64,000 nucleotides of DNA from Acinetobacter kyonggiensis (GCF_900107285.1 NZ_FNPK01000001.1:62001-126000); one strand, 5' to 3'. Positions 33,362 to 43,588 are shown, counted from the first letter of the stretch. The notes: a model not told the origin generated them from the letters alone. Numbers and translations are program-made.

Positions 33362-35005
33362 ATGGTTAGCGCATACGATGAATTACCGCGTACTCCCGCA
33401 AATTTTGTAGCGTTGTCACCGCTACGCTATCTTGATCGTGCGGCATATATCTATCCAAATCAACATGCGATTATTTATGGTCAGCGTCGTATTACTTGGC
33501 GTGAAACATACAATCGTTGCCGTCAGTTTGCTAGCCAACTCCAAAAACTCGGCATCGGTAAAAATGATACCGTTTCTGCACTGCTTCCCAACATTCCTGC
33601 CATGATTGAAGCGCACTTTGCTGTTCCTATGGCGGGTGCTGTACTCAATACATTAAATACCCGTCTAGATGCCAAAACTTTAGCTTTCATGCTGGAACAT
33701 GCGGAAACTAAAGTGTTATTGGTCGATCCTGAATTTGCAGCAGTTGCCACAGAAGCACTGGCACTGGTTTCGCAAGACATCTATGTGATTGATGTCGATG
33801 ATGCTGAATATGAGTATGGATTTTCGACCCCGATTGGTCAAATTGAATATGAAGACTGGCTGCTTGACGGTGATGAAAATTTTGAATGGCATTTACCTCA
33901 AGATGAATGGGATGCAATCAGTTTAAGTTACACTTCTGGAACCACAGGCAATCCTAAAGGCGTGGTTTACCATCACCGTGGTGCTTATATCAATGCAGCC
34001 AGTAATATCATTGCTTGTGGCATGACACCTCGTGCAACCTATTTATGGACCCTTCCCCTATTCCACTGTAATGGCTGGTGCTTTGCATGGACTATGGCCG
34101 CCAACGGTGGCACTAACGTCTGTTTACGTAAAGTCGATGCGGAGCTGATTTTCAAATTAATTGCTGAACATAAAGTCAATTATTTCTGCGGTGCGCCTAT
34201 TGTTTTATCGATGCTAATTAATACCCCAGAAGATAAAAAAACGGCCTTTGACCACCGTGTCGAGGTCATGGTTGCAGGAGCCGCGCCACCTGCGACAACC
34301 ATTGAAGGCATGCGTAATATTGGGATTAATGTGACTCACGTGTATGGCTTAACGGAAACCTATGGCCCTTCTGCACTTTGTGCCTCACAGGCAGGCTGGA
34401 GTGATTTGTCCATTCAAGAACAAGCACAACTCCATTCACGTCAAGGCGTACCTTATCCGCTGCAAGACAGCATGAAAGTACTTGATCCTGAAACCATGCA
34501 AGAAGTGCCTCATGATGGACAAAGCATGGGCGAGATTATGTTCCGTGGCAACATTGTCATGAAAGGCTACTTAAAGAACCCCGAAGCAACCGCTGAAGCC
34601 TTTGCTGGTGGATGGTTCCATACTGGTGATCTTGCTGTTTGCCAACCCGATGGTTATGCCAAAATTACCGATCGCTCAAAAGACGTGATTATTTCAGGAG
34701 GTGAAAATATTTCGTCACTTGAAGTCGAAGAAATCTTATATAAACATCCTGCCGTACTCACTGTGGCCGTGGTTGCCAAACCTGATCCACGTTGGCAAGA
34801 AGTTCCATGTGCCTTTGTGGAGCTTAAAAATGGTAAAACAGCAACAGCTGAAGAACTGGTTGAGTTTTGCAAGCAGCATTTAGCACGTTTTAAAGTGCCA
34901 AAAGATATTATCATTACCGAAATTCCCAAGACATCGACAGGGAAACTACAAAAATTCATCTTACGTGATTGGGCAAAAGAACGTGCTGTCAGTGAATTTA
35001 ATTAG
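33362..35005 (+). CDS. Acyl-CoA synthetase (AMP-forming, medium-chain type)
   Basis: A 547-residue member of the ANL adenylate-forming family that activates a fatty or related carboxylic acid to its CoA thioester. The P-loop reads LSYTSGTTGNPKGVVYHHRG (residues about 187-206), the A5 region VTHVYGLTETYGPS, the hinge/A7-A8 region GWFHTGDLAV with DRSKDVIISGGENIS, and the catalytic lysine lies in PKTSTGKLQKF. The pattern (VPMAGAVLNTLNTRLD) is that of AlkK/DmdB-like medium-chain enzymes, but the substrate cannot be assigned. TGGAG precedes the ATG. A terminator follows, so the gene appears to stand alone. Confidence 0.9.
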   Translation: MVSAYDELPRTPANFVALSPLRYLDRAAYIYPNQHAIIYGQRRITWRETYNRCRQFASQLQKLGIGKNDTVSALLPNIPAMIEAHFAVPMAGAVLNTLNTRLDAKTLAFMLEHAETKVLLVDPEFAAVATEALALVSQDIYVIDVDDAEYEYGFSTPIGQIEYEDWLLDGDENFEWHLPQDEWDAISLSYTSGTTGNPKGVVYHHRGAYINAASNIIACGMTPRATYLWTLPLFHCNGWCFAWTMAANGGTNVCLRKVDAELIFKLIAEHKVNYFCGAPIVLSMLINTPEDKKTAFDHRVEVMVAGAAPPATTIEGMRNIGINVTHVYGLTETYGPSALCASQAGWSDLSIQEQAQLHSRQGVPYPLQDSMKVLDPETMQEVPHDGQSMGEIMFRGNIVMKGYLKNPEATAEAFAGGWFHTGDLAVCQPDGYAKITDRSKDVIISGGENISSLEVEEILYKHPAVLTVAVVAKPDPRWQEVPCAFVELKNGKTATAEELVEFCKQHLARFKVPKDIIITEIPKTSTGKLQKFILRDWAKERAVSEFN

Positions 35006-35049
35006 TTCTCTTTAACCTTCTGCACATGAAGAAGGTTTTGAGCAATAAA

Positions 35050-35080
35050 AAAAGCGACTCACAAGAGCCGCTTTTTTTTA
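35050..35080. terminator. Terminator between convergent genes
   Basis: AAAGCGACTC pairs with GAGCCGCTTT (one mismatch) around ACAA, followed by TTTTT. It serves the acyl-CoA synthetase gene and, in reverse, darP. Confidence 0.8.
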
Positions 35081-35097
35081 CTTTAAAGGTAAACAAA

Positions 35098-35634
35098 TTA
35101 ATTGTCTGAAATTAAAGCCACTTGTTGGATGTAATTAAACAATTTGAGCTTTGAAGCGGCCAATTCATCTTCAGTCAATTGTTTTGCAATATCACGATGA
35201 ATACGCAAAATATGCTGACGAATTGGATGATGCTCTGCCGCATTATGCGCTTTCATAAATTCCTTAATCACAGGATCACCTTGAGCAATCATACGATCTA
35301 CCCAACGGTTCAATTGTGCTGTTTTTTTCGCACCTTGCTGTGGCGTTAAATAAGATAAAATTACGGTTTCATCTTCATTACGCAACAATTTACCAATACG
35401 TAAAAATTGGCGACGACGTGCTTCATGTGAAGTAATACTACGCACATCTAACAAAGCATCAATTAAACGCTCTTCCACTGGAAGTTTCTGAATTTGTTTC
35501 AGGCTCAATTCAGCCAATTGTTCACCTAAAGCAGCCATACGTTGCACTGCTTTTTTTTGTTCGGTTTTACTTGCACGCCCTTCTAAAGTGTCAAAGTCAT
35601 CTTCAGTAAAACGCTGTTGCGGTCGACGTGCCAC
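35098..35634 (-). CDS. darP: Ribosome biogenesis factor DarP (YjgA, DUF615)
   Basis: A 178-residue basic protein associated with late 50S assembly in E. coli. Family stretches are RPQQRFTEDDFDTLEGRASKTE (shown in part), RSITSHEARRRQFLRIGKLL and AEHHPIRQHILRIHRDIAKQ. It lies 2 bases downstream of the npr gene on the same strand, so it is probably the last gene of the rapZ-npr-darP unit. Confidence 0.9.
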   Translation of the reverse strand: MARRPQQRFTEDDFDTLEGRASKTEQKKAVQRMAALGEQLAELSLKQIQKLPVEERLIDALLDVRSITSHEARRRQFLRIGKLLRNEDETVILSYLTPQQGAKKTAQLNRWVDRMIAQGDPVIKEFMKAHNAAEHHPIRQHILRIHRDIAKQLTEDELAASKLKLFNYIQQVALISDN

Positions 35635-35636
35635 GA

Positions 35637-35906
35637 TTAATCTGCCTCGTAAAATTTTGCTGCAAATAGTGCCTGAATTTCAGATAAAGCTTGTTCTTCA
35701 TCTGCACCATCAAGCACTAAACGTAAAGTTGTGCCCTTGCCTGCACCAAGCATGAGCAAGGACATAATATTTTTTGCATCAACTAATTTATCACCTTTAC
35801 CAATTTGAATCGATGAACGAAATTTGGTGGTGACTTCGATTAGCTTTCCAGACGCACGCGCATGTAAACCTAGTTTATTAATTACGTCAACAGTTGTGTC
35901 AATCAT
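35637..35906 (-). CDS. ptsO: Phosphocarrier protein NPr (HPr family, nitrogen PTS)
   Basis: An 89-residue phosphorelay protein. The phospho-accepting histidine is in [15 protein letters not shown], and the second signature is [17 protein letters not shown]. The start is the ATG at 35906, which overlaps the rapZ stop as ATGA; a longer frame would run into rapZ. The neighbouring rapZ matches the rpoN-linked nitrogen-PTS context in other gammaproteobacteria, although rpoN and ptsN are not in the window. Confidence 0.93.
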   Translation of the reverse strand: MIDTTVDVINKLGLHARASGKLIEVTTKFRSSIQIGKGDKLVDAKNIMSLLMLGAGKGTTLRLVLDGADEEQALSEIQALFAAKFYEAD

Positions 35907-36754
35907 GACCAGTGCTTCATTTCCCTGTGTAAGACCTGAATAGACCATTTTTCCTCAAGGGCTTTTTTAAGTCTATCCACGATATATACTGAACGGTGCT
36001 GCCCTCCCGTACACCCAATGGACACTGTCATATAGTGACGGTGACCTTCGGCAAAGGCAGGCAACCACTTATCTAAAAAATGGTAAATATCTTGGAACAT
36101 CTCATTGGTTTGTTCACTTTGTAGCAAAAACTGTTGCACAGGTAAATCTAACCCTGAATATTTTCGCAACTCCAAATCCCAATGTGGATTAGGCAAATGA
36201 CGTACGTCAAACACATAATCGGCATCAAGTGGAATACCGTGTTTATAACCAAAAGATTGTAAAATTAAAATTAAGTTATCCGATTGCCCAAGTTTGGACA
36301 ATAAAGTGTGCTTTAAATCATGCACACTTTTATCGGTGGTATCAATATGTACTGTTGAGCGTAATTGTATCGGAAGTAATAATGTTTTTTCTTCCTGAAT
36401 ACATTCAGTCAAACTTTTAAAACGACTGGCTAAAGGATGTGGGCGACGTGATGCACTAAAACGAGAAATCAATTCTTGGTCTTGCGTGGTCAAATAAATA
36501 ATATCAACCGAACCATGTTTCTGTAATTGTTCAAAAACATGGTCAAATTCTTGCAAATCTGCGCGAGTACTACGGACATCCACCCCTAAAGCCAATTGCT
36601 CTAGATTATTTTCACGATCCAGCTTCGCCACAATTTCAGGCAGCAAGGCCAAAGGTAAATTATCAATACAGTAGTAACCTAGATCCTCAAGCACCTGCAA
36701 GGCAGATGATTTTCCTGATCCAGATTGTCCTGTAACGATTAAAATACGCTTCAT
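35903..36754 (-). CDS. rapZ: RNase adapter protein RapZ (YvcJ family nucleotide-binding protein)
   Basis: The 283-residue protein has a Walker A P-loop at its N-terminus ([21 protein letters not shown]) and the conserved C-terminal [18 protein letters not shown] stretch. In E. coli RapZ guides RNase E to the GlmZ small RNA to tune glucosamine-6-phosphate synthesis. Whether GlmY/GlmZ exist in this lineage cannot be told from this window. It is coupled to npr by ATGA overlap. Confidence 0.94.
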   Translation of the reverse strand: MKRILIVTGQSGSGKSSALQVLEDLGYYCIDNLPLALLPEIVAKLDRENNLEQLALGVDVRSTRADLQEFDHVFEQLQKHGSVDIIYLTTQDQELISRFSASRRPHPLASRFKSLTECIQEEKTLLLPIQLRSTVHIDTTDKSVHDLKHTLLSKLGQSDNLILILQSFGYKHGIPLDADYVFDVRHLPNPHWDLELRKYSGLDLPVQQFLLQSEQTNEMFQDIYHFLDKWLPAFAEGHRHYMTVSIGCTGGQHRSVYIVDRLKKALEEKWSIQVLHREMKHWS

Positions 36755-36792
36755 GGCAAGGCTATCCTTTAGCTTATGCTGTTTGCTTAAAA

Positions 36793-37638
36793 CTATACCG
36801 TTTGTTTAACTTGTAAGTTATCAATCAGTCGAGTAGTTCCTAATTTAGCCGCAATAAATAGAATAACATTCTGATTAAATTCTTCAATTTTTTGCAATTC
36901 AGGTGTACGTGCTTCCACATAATCCACAATAAAACCAACTTGTGTCAACGTATGCTTAATATTTTCTAACACTTCTACAAGACTAACACCATTGTGTAGC
37001 TCTTGTTCAGCCGCTTTTAAACTTTGGAAAATGGTCGGTGCTATTTTACGCTGTTCTTCAGTTAAATAGCCATTACGCGAACTAAGTGCCAAACCATCTT
37101 CTGCACGCGTAATTGGTACACCTATCACTTCTAACGGAATATTCAAATCACGTACAAACTGACGAATCACCGCCAGTTGCTGATAATCTTTTTGTCCAAA
37201 GAAAGCAAAATTCGGCTGTACAATGTTAAACAATTTTGTGACAACCACTGCCACGCCATCAAAGTGACCTGGACGCTGTAAACCACATAAATCATTGGTG
37301 ATATCAGACACGCTAATATTGGTGAAGCGTGGTTTGTTACCATACATTTGTTCAACGGTAGGCGCAAAAACAATGTCACAACCCACATCGGCTAACAAAC
37401 GACTATCCTGCTCCAAAGTACGCGGATAATTTTCAAAATCTTCATTTGGACCAAATTGAATGGGATTGACAAAAATACTGACCACCACGACATCACATAA
37501 TTTACGTGCTTCACGCACCAAGTTTAAATGACCTTCGTGTAAATTTCCCATGGTCGGAACAAAACCAATAATTTTTCGCGCTGATCGAGCTGGACTGAGT
37601 GACGCTGATAATCCTTGAATCGTGGTTTCTGTTTTCAT
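36793..37638 (-). CDS. panC: Pantothenate synthetase
   Basis: Joins pantoate and beta-alanine with ATP to give pantothenate, the CoA precursor. The 281 residues have the HxGH-type motif [19 protein letters not shown], then [12 protein letters not shown] and the KMSKS-like [11 protein letters not shown]. It starts 2 bases after the panB stop; the order pcnB-folK-panB-panC is conserved in this group of bacteria. Confidence 0.96.
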   Translation of the reverse strand: MKTETTIQGLSASLSPARSARKIIGFVPTMGNLHEGHLNLVREARKLCDVVVVSIFVNPIQFGPNEDFENYPRTLEQDSRLLADVGCDIVFAPTVEQMYGNKPRFTNISVSDITNDLCGLQRPGHFDGVAVVVTKLFNIVQPNFAFFGQKDYQQLAVIRQFVRDLNIPLEVIGVPITRAEDGLALSSRNGYLTEEQRKIAPTIFQSLKAAEQELHNGVSLVEVLENIKHTLTQVGFIVDYVEARTPELQKIEEFNQNVILFIAAKLGTTRLIDNLQVKQTV

Positions 37639-37640
37639 GT

Positions 37641-38450
37641 TTACAGCTCGACTTGAAAAGTGTGTTCTTTAGCAGGGAAAGAGCCCTCTAGTACCGCAGC
37701 ATGGTAGGCTTTAAAAGCATCCAAAATTGCAGTTTCTCCCGCTTGTTCTTTCATAAAGTTACGCACAAATTTAGCCACGCGACCAAAGGTCAAGCCCAGC
37801 ATATCTTGAACAACCAGTACTTGACCGTCAGTATCGACACCCGCCCCAATACCAATCACAGGCACATCAGGAAACAATTCACTAATTTCTTTGCCTAATT
37901 GTGCAGGCACACATTCTAATAATAATAAAGATGCACCCGCTTCAACCACTGCTTTACAATCAGCAATTAAGCGATCCGCAGCTTCACGTGTACGTGCTTG
38001 TAGTTTATAGCCACCAAAGACATGCACCGATTGTGGGGTTAAACCTAAATGTACACAGACTGGAATACCATTTCGGGTCAAAACAGTGACGATTTCACTT
38101 AACCATGCACCGCCTTCCATTTTGACCATTTGCGCACCCGCTTGCATCACAGTTTTTGAACTGCTTAAAGCATCATTTAAAGTGGCGTAACTCATAAACG
38201 GCAAATCGGTCATAATAAAGGCATGCTGATTACCACGGCGTACTGCTGCTGTATGGTAAGCCATATCTTCTACAGTAACGGGCAACGTTGAATCACGTCC
38301 CTGAATCGCCATCCCCAAAGAATCGCCAATTAAAATACTGTCGACTTGTGCAAGTTCCATTGCTTTCGCCATACTGGCGTCGTAACAAGTCAAACAAGAA
38401 AATTTGCGGCCATTGGTTTTAAATTGTCTTAAGTCACTGAGACTAATCAT
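37641..38450 (-). CDS. panB: 3-methyl-2-oxobutanoate hydroxymethyltransferase
   Basis: First step of pantothenate synthesis, transferring a hydroxymethyl group from methylene-THF to 2-oxoisovalerate. The 269-residue TIM barrel shows [17 protein letters not shown], the metal site region [19 protein letters not shown], and [19 protein letters not shown] use the ATG at 38450; a TTG one codon upstream is also open. It shares the substrate 2-oxoisovalerate with LeuA elsewhere in the window. Confidence 0.96.
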   Translation of the reverse strand: MISLSDLRQFKTNGRKFSCLTCYDASMAKAMELAQVDSILIGDSLGMAIQGRDSTLPVTVEDMAYHTAAVRRGNQHAFIMTDLPFMSYATLNDALSSSKTVMQAGAQMVKMEGGAWLSEIVTVLTRNGIPVCVHLGLTPQSVHVFGGYKLQARTREAADRLIADCKAVVEAGASLLLLECVPAQLGKEISELFPDVPVIGIGAGVDTDGQVLVVQDMLGLTFGRVAKFVRNFMKEQAGETAILDAFKAYHAAVLEGSFPAKEHTFQVEL

Positions 38451-38489
38451 CAAGATGTTCCTCTAACACGTTCCAAGAACATGTCTAAA

Positions 38490-38978
38490 TTAAATATTTG
38501 ACCAAGAGTCATCATCCAAAACAGCAACTGTCGGATGTTGTACCACGGGTAAATCTTTTAATCGTTGTGCTTTGATTTCTATATTTACATCTAAGTCTAA
38601 CAAAGGGATCACCACAAAATCTCGCTCAAACAGCCCAACATGTGGCACCGTTAAACGAGCATTGTGTATGTGTTGCTGACCATAGACCAGTAAGTCTAAA
38701 TCTAAAGTCCGTTCACCCCAATGGCGTAAACGTACTCGACCAGACTCTTGCTCAAAACATTGCAATTGGTCTAATAAAGCCAAAGGGGCTAAATCGGTTT
38801 GCAACTGTACCACCGCATTTAAATAATTCGGTTGGTCTTGTGGTCCCATGGGCGGACTTTGATATAACTTCGATGTTTTCACTGTTCCAAGCGTTGCCAG
38901 CTTTTGCACAGCTTCGATCAGAATTTGCCGTGAGTCACCCAAGTTACTGCCTAAACCAATATAAGTTACAGTGGTCAT
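38490..38978 (-). CDS. folK: 6-hydroxymethyl-7,8-dihydropterin pyrophosphokinase (HPPK)
   Basis: A 162-residue folate-pathway kinase. Signatures are TYIGLGSNLGDSRQIL near the start, YQSPPMGPQDQPNYLNAVV, and the HPPK signature WGERTLDLDLLVYG with the metal-binding DLD. It overlaps the pcnB stop by ATGA. Confidence 0.95.
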   Translation of the reverse strand: MTTVTYIGLGSNLGDSRQILIEAVQKLATLGTVKTSKLYQSPPMGPQDQPNYLNAVVQLQTDLAPLALLDQLQCFEQESGRVRLRHWGERTLDLDLLVYGQQHIHNARLTVPHVGLFERDFVVIPLLDLDVNIEIKAQRLKDLPVVQHPTVAVLDDDSWSNI

Positions 38979-40432
38979 TGTGTCGGCCCAAAGACCACTT
39001 GGTTTAAATCGCGTTTGACCCGTTTACGTTTTAAAATTGGGTGATCTGCTCGAATTTCCGAACCCCCTGAAGTCACCATTTGAACAGGTCTTTCAGGTTT
39101 GCTTCTGTCCCTGCTGCGCTCACGACGACTGCGTGGTGCAGTCTCTTGAACCAAAGGCTCAATCTCAACAGACACCGATTTAGGCTCAACCACATCCCCA
39201 GTTTGAGCTTTACGACGGCTTTTTGCACGTTGGCGGTTGTATTGACTAATGGCACGTTCTTTTTCATCGGTGCTCATCAACTGATACGAATCCCACCACG
39301 TTCCCATGCCTTGTGTGCTTTGATCACCTGACTTCTCTCGAAGTAACAGGAAGTCAAATCCTGCACGGAAACGTGCATGGGTAGACAAGGCTTGAATTTG
39401 CTGTGGTTTAGGGCTAAGCAAACGGGTTTGCATTTCCCAAACTTCACGAATAAAGGTTTCTGCAAAACGTGGAATAATGGTTCGCGTGGCTTGACGTTTT
39501 AAAACATCTAAACCCGCTTGTGCTCGCGCTTCAGCAGCAACCATGCCTTTATTTGCATAAAACTCACAACGCTCTAAAAAAGGTTTCCATAACAAAACCG
39601 CATAGAAAAATGCAGGATTGATGGTTTTACCTATTTGAATACGTTGATCAGTATTGATGGCAGCACGTTCAATAAAGGTTGAGATCTCTGGATCGATGTC
39701 TGCAAAGAGCTGACGCCAAATATCAAAATCGATCAGCATCGGGAGCACACGATTCAAATGCCCCATAGTGAATAATTTCTGCGATTCATCATATAAACGA
39801 TGCGGAGAAATATCACGTAGCAACTGGGTCATTTCAGGGGTAAAAACCTCTAAAATGTCAGGTGCAATACTAAAATTCAATTTTGCTGCAAAGCGTAAAG
39901 TACGCAGCATACGGACAGGATCTTCTTCAAAACGTAAAGTTGGATCGCCCAGTAAGCGTAAAGTTTTATTTTTTATGTCATCAATGGCATGACAAAAATC
40001 GAGTACGATGCCTTTACGTGGTTGATAATACATCGCATTAATCGAAAAATCACGGCGAGCAAAATCTTGCTCAATCGTGCCCCAATTATTATCTCGTAAA
40101 ATCATGCCCGAAGCAGAAGTGACCGCTTTTTTCGGTGGCGCACGGAAAGTCGCAACTTCGACCAGTTCTCGACCGGAATAAACATGAGCAAGCTCAAAAC
40201 GTCGTCCAATAATACGACAACGTCGTCCGAAAACTTCTTTCACTTGAGCAGGTGTAGCATTGGTGACGGCATCAAAATCTTTAGGATTTAGACCCAACAT
40301 TAAGTCACGAACACCACCACCAACGATATACGCTTCAAAGCCTGCCTTGGTTAAGGCATCGATAACATCTAAGATGTAAGAAGGTAATTGAGCGGTTGAT
40401 AAACCACATTTTGACGCGTGCAAAGTTTGCAA
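38975..40432 (-). CDS. pcnB: Poly(A) polymerase I
   Basis: Adds 3' poly(A) tails that speed RNA decay. The 485-residue product has the nucleotidyltransferase core AYIVGGGVRDLMLGLNPKDFD, RRCRIIGRRFELAHVY and RRDFSINAMYY, and a long basic C-terminal tail (about residues 405-485) rich in R and K. No ATG suits the start: the TTG at 40432, ten bases after AGGAG, is the best choice, since an in-frame stop lies upstream. The ATG at 40486-ish is in another frame. Confidence 0.9.
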   Translation of the reverse strand: MQTLHASKCGLSTAQLPSYILDVIDALTKAGFEAYIVGGGVRDLMLGLNPKDFDAVTNATPAQVKEVFGRRCRIIGRRFELAHVYSGRELVEVATFRAPPKKAVTSASGMILRDNNWGTIEQDFARRDFSINAMYYQPRKGIVLDFCHAIDDIKNKTLRLLGDPTLRFEEDPVRMLRTLRFAAKLNFSIAPDILEVFTPEMTQLLRDISPHRLYDESQKLFTMGHLNRVLPMLIDFDIWRQLFADIDPEISTFIERAAINTDQRIQIGKTINPAFFYAVLLWKPFLERCEFYANKGMVAAEARAQAGLDVLKRQATRTIIPRFAETFIREVWEMQTRLLSPKPQQIQALSTHARFRAGFDFLLLREKSGDQSTQGMGTWWDSYQLMSTDEKERAISQYNRQRAKSRRKAQTGDVVEPKSVSVEIEPLVQETAPRSRRERSRDRSKPERPVQMVTSGGSEIRADHPILKRKRVKRDLNQVVFGPTQ

Positions 40433-40568
40433 AAGACGCTGTCTCCTACGTCTGAACGTAAAATATCTAAGATGACGCTAATCATATATCTAACACAATC
40501 AAAGGGCAATTTGATTATCTCAATGCTCGATATATTGTTCGCCCCTTCGTACTCACCTAAAGCATAAA

Positions 40569-40976
40569 TTACAGACCTAATCGGTCTTTATTCTTGGCAA
40601 ATAAAGCAGGCCCAATGCCCTTCACCTGCTGCAATTCCTCAATGTTTTTAAATTTTCCATTTTTTTGACGATAGGCAATAATCGCTTCTGCTTTTTTTAA
40701 TCCAATACCCGATAATTCTTGTAATTGCGCTAAATTGGCTTGATTCAAACTTATTTTAGCAGCACTGGATGCTTGTAAAGCCGGCTTTGCCAAATAATGA
40801 TTTTGGGTTGTGGAGACACGTGGAATTTTTAAACGTGCATCTTGGGCTTCTTGTTCCGCCTTCCACTTTAAATATTGTTGGTCAAATTGTTGCGCATAAA
40901 GAGTCGACCCGCCCAACAAGGAGATAAATACTCCTAAATAAAAAATACGCTGAAGTAACTGTGTTATTTTTTTCAT
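40569..40976 (-). CDS. ComEA-like secreted helix-hairpin-helix DNA-binding protein
   Basis: A 135-residue protein with a signal peptide ending TLYAQ, a linker, then a C-terminal tandem helix-hairpin-helix domain (ISLNQANLAQLQELSGIGLK and IEELQQVKGIGPALFAKNKD). This is the layout of ComEA, the periplasmic DNA receptor used in natural transformation, which is well known in Acinetobacter. No other competence gene is adjacent. It lies 10 bases downstream of mazG on the same strand. Confidence 0.85.
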   Translation of the reverse strand: MKKITQLLQRIFYLGVFISLLGGSTLYAQQFDQQYLKWKAEQEAQDARLKIPRVSTTQNHYLAKPALQASSAAKISLNQANLAQLQELSGIGLKKAEAIIAYRQKNGKFKNIEELQQVKGIGPALFAKNKDRLGL

Positions 40977-40986
40977 TGCACACCTA

Positions 40987-41748
40987 TTATTTTAATTGTT
41001 GTTTCGCCTGCTCCCACAATTGATCCATTTCTGCTAAAGAAAGCGCTTCAATTTTTTGCTGTTTTTGTCCAGCCTGATCTTCAATGAAAGCAAAGCGTGT
41101 TCTAAATTTATGAATGGTGCTTAAAAGTGCCATTTCACTCGACACGCCAAGTTTACGTCCAACATTGATCAGTGAAAATAAGCAATCCCCAAATTCGTCG
41201 AATATTTCGTCGGAATTTTGATTGTCTATCGCTTGCTGCAATTCAGCTAATTCTTCATTTAATTTTCCATAAGCACCTGCAATATCAGCAAAATCAAAAC
41301 CGATATGTGCTGCATTTTTTTGGATTGCATCTGCCTGTTGAAGGGCAGGTCCATGTTTAATCTCATCTAAACGAGATTGAGCTTTGCCCTGTTTTTCTTG
41401 CTGCTTAATTTGCTTCCACAGCACCGCAACATCCGCAGAACTTAATGGTGAAAATTGTTCTGCCTGAAATACATGTGGATGACGACGAATTAATTTTTCA
41501 GTGATCGCCTGCACGACATCGTCAAAATTAAAAGCTCCCTGCTCGCTAAACATTTGCGCTTGAAAAACCACTTGCAGCAGCAGATCACCCAGTTCATCTC
41601 GAATTTCATCGGTGTTACCGTCTCGAATCGCGGCTTCCACTTCATAAGCCTCTTCTATGGCATATTTGGTTAAACTTTCTGGTGTTTGTTGTTGATCCCA
41701 TGGACATTTTTCACGTAACTCACGCATCACTGCCAATAACTCATCCAC
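40987..41748 (-). CDS. mazG: Nucleoside triphosphate pyrophosphohydrolase MazG
   Basis: A 253-residue all-helical NTP pyrophosphatase. There are two MazG repeats; the first has CPWDQQQTPESLTKYAIEEA and EIRDELGDLLLQVVFQ, the second NEELAELQQAID and DEFGDCLFSLINVGRKLG, each with the metal-binding ExxE...D residues. The start is a GTG at 41748 encoding MDELLAVMREL. It is not linked to a mazEF toxin system here. Confidence 0.93.
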   Translation of the reverse strand: MDELLAVMRELREKCPWDQQQTPESLTKYAIEEAYEVEAAIRDGNTDEIRDELGDLLLQVVFQAQMFSEQGAFNFDDVVQAITEKLIRRHPHVFQAEQFSPLSSADVAVLWKQIKQQEKQGKAQSRLDEIKHGPALQQADAIQKNAAHIGFDFADIAGAYGKLNEELAELQQAIDNQNSDEIFDEFGDCLFSLINVGRKLGVSSEMALLSTIHKFRTRFAFIEDQAGQKQQKIEALSLAEMDQLWEQAKQQLK

Positions 41749-41869
41749 GTTTTTATCACTCCAATCACGTTATATAAACTTAGATTTTCACTGTTAATAT
41801 TTGTTATGCTCAAGTCAAATAAATGCAAAACCGAAGCGCGACAAAAACAAAATAAACAGGGAAAATGAC

Positions 41870-42643
41870 ATGCACAGTATATTTATTAGTGGGGCAGCAC
41901 AAGGCATTGGCGCTGCAATTGCAACGCTGTTTTATCAACATGGCTACAAAGTGGGCATTTATGATATTAACGCTGTTCAAGCGCAAAAACTGGCCCAACA
42001 ATGGGGACCACAGGCCAAAGCAGGGTTACTAGATGTGTCCAACTATAGTCAATGGCAACAGGCGCTAAGCGAATTTCAGGCTTGGGCAGGTGAAATTAAT
42101 GTGTTGGTCAATAATGCAGGGATTTTATATTCAGGTGCTTTTGAACAGACCGATATTGCCGCACATCATCGTACCATCGACATTAATGTCAAAGGGGTTT
42201 TAAATGGTTGCCATGCAGCTTTGCCCTTTTTAAAACAAGCCTCGTTTGCTCGAATCATTAACTTATCTTCGGCTTCAGCTATTTATGGACAGGCTGATTT
42301 GGTGTCTTATTCTGCCAGTAAGTTTGCCGTGCGCGGCATTACCGAAGGATTAGACATTGAATGGCAAAAATATGGCATACGGGTTTTAGATGTGATGCCA
42401 CTGTTTGTACAAACCACTATGGTTAAAGATATGGATGCTGGCAGCATTCAAAATATGGGGGTACATTTAAGCGCCCATGATGTCGCAGAACAGATTTATC
42501 AATTGGTGCAACGCCAAGATACGATCTTTACACCAACACACCAGCCTGTGGGCTTGAAAAGCAAACTGCTCTTTACCCTGTCGGGCATGAGTCCACAGTT
42601 TGTCAATCGAATCGGCAATCGCATACTGGCCAAAAGAAAATAA
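41870..42643 (+). CDS. Short-chain dehydrogenase/reductase (SDR)
   Basis: A 257-residue NAD(P)-dependent oxidoreductase. The cofactor motif is ISGAAQGIGAAIA (the TGxxxGIG pattern with S), NNAG appears as VLVNNAGILYSGAF, and the catalytic tyrosine/lysine are in YSASKFAVRGITEG with the serine in LSSASAIYG. A start at the ATG at 41870 places the glycine motif at the N-terminus as usual. The substrate is unknown. A terminator follows. Confidence 0.9.
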   Translation: MHSIFISGAAQGIGAAIATLFYQHGYKVGIYDINAVQAQKLAQQWGPQAKAGLLDVSNYSQWQQALSEFQAWAGEINVLVNNAGILYSGAFEQTDIAAHHRTIDINVKGVLNGCHAALPFLKQASFARIINLSSASAIYGQADLVSYSASKFAVRGITEGLDIEWQKYGIRVLDVMPLFVQTTMVKDMDAGSIQNMGVHLSAHDVAEQIYQLVQRQDTIFTPTHQPVGLKSKLLFTLSGMSPQFVNRIGNRILAKRK

Positions 42644-42652
42644 GTTCCATCA

Positions 42653-42684
42653 AAAAAAGCCTGTCTTTCGATAGGCTTTTATAT
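42653..42684 (+). terminator. Terminator of the SDR gene
   Basis: AAAAGCCTGTC and GATAGGCTTTT form a hairpin (one G-T pair) around TTTC, followed by ATATT. Confidence 0.75.
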
Positions 42685-42850
42685 TCCATAAAGCTTTACT
42701 CAACCAAATACCCTATGCAATAAACTTCATATTTAGCCACACACAACCAACATCACATTTAATATTGCGATCATTTCCTTCTGCACCGTTTCTATCTCTT
42801 TTCGATCAGACATTTTTAGCAACCATCCCATTTAAAAATTTCTTAACAAA

Positions 42851-43525
42851 CTATAACGCAGAAATAATTTGAATTTTGGGAAAAGCAAAACCATTACAAG
42901 AAGCTTCGGAACGCCATGCAACCGTAAGCATCACCTGCGCCAAATGAAAATTTTGATAGGCAAATGTCCCAATTAAGGGGTGATAACATAATCCACCATC
43001 ATGAATTGGATGCACCCGCGTTTCTAATTCATTTAAGTTCAAACGCACCCCCAACCCTGCGGCTTTTAAAACTGCTTCTTTGGTGGTCCAAACCTTAAAC
43101 CAATAATGCCGATCTTGTGCTAAGGCATGCCAATGCTGTAATTCATTGGGATGAAATGCATGTGCTGCTAATGCATCAAAGCGTACCTTGCGGTCTAAGT
43201 CTTCAACATCCACACCCAAATCGTGCATCTGCCGACTACTTGCTAAGGCATAATGTTTGTGGCTATGGCTATGATTGAAATAGAATTTAGGAAAATTGAT
43301 TAAATAGGGTTTGCCGTACTCGGTCTGAGCAAAATCCTGTTGTTGTAACTCAATCTGTAATTGCTCGGACAACAATTGATTGCGATAACCATAGACCGCC
43401 TGCTTTTGCAGCTGAATTTTAGCCTTACGATCCAATGTTGGAGATAATGGTACAATATGCTCCAGTGTATCCACATCTACACGTATCAGTCTGGTCACAT
43501 CAATCACCTGATCAAAAAATATCAT
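42851..43525 (-). CDS. 4'-phosphopantetheinyl transferase (Sfp type)
   Basis: A 224-residue enzyme that activates carrier proteins by transferring phosphopantetheine from CoA. The two Sfp-family motifs are present: DLGVDVEDLDRK (magnesium-binding D-x-E) and FKVWTTKEAVLKAAGLG. Such enzymes usually serve fatty-acid, siderophore or secondary-metabolite carrier proteins, but no such synthase is in the window. The ATG at 43525 or a GTG one codon earlier starts the gene. It lies downstream of its own short leader and away from der. Confidence 0.88.
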   Translation of the reverse strand: MIFFDQVIDVTRLIRVDVDTLEHIVPLSPTLDRKAKIQLQKQAVYGYRNQLLSEQLQIELQQQDFAQTEYGKPYLINFPKFYFNHSHSHKHYALASSRQMHDLGVDVEDLDRKVRFDALAAHAFHPNELQHWHALAQDRHYWFKVWTTKEAVLKAAGLGVRLNLNELETRVHPIHDGGLCYHPLIGTFAYQNFHLAQVMLTVAWRSEASCNGFAFPKIQIISAL

Positions 43526-43540
43526 CACATCTTAAAAGAA

Positions 43541-43568
43541 AAAAGCCCAAAGTAAACTTCGGGCTTTC
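43541..43568. terminator. Hairpin between der and the phosphopantetheinyl transferase gene
   Basis: AAAGCCC and GGGCTTT pair around a loop that itself carries AAG/CTT. On the minus strand TTTTTTCTTTT follows the stem, so it should terminate der. Confidence 0.7.
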
Positions 43569-43588
43569 TGCTATCTAAACCAAATCAA

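Noticed and set aside
40432..40490. An ATG near 40488 as an alternative pcnB start
   Set aside because: It is in a different frame from the poly(A) polymerase and an in-frame stop lies upstream of the TTG.
42733..42831. Possible 32-residue frame (MGWLLKMSDRKEIETV...) just downstream of the phosphopantetheinyl transferase gene
   Set aside because: Too short to judge, no clear ribosome site and no recognised family; could be a chance frame in an AT-rich spacer.
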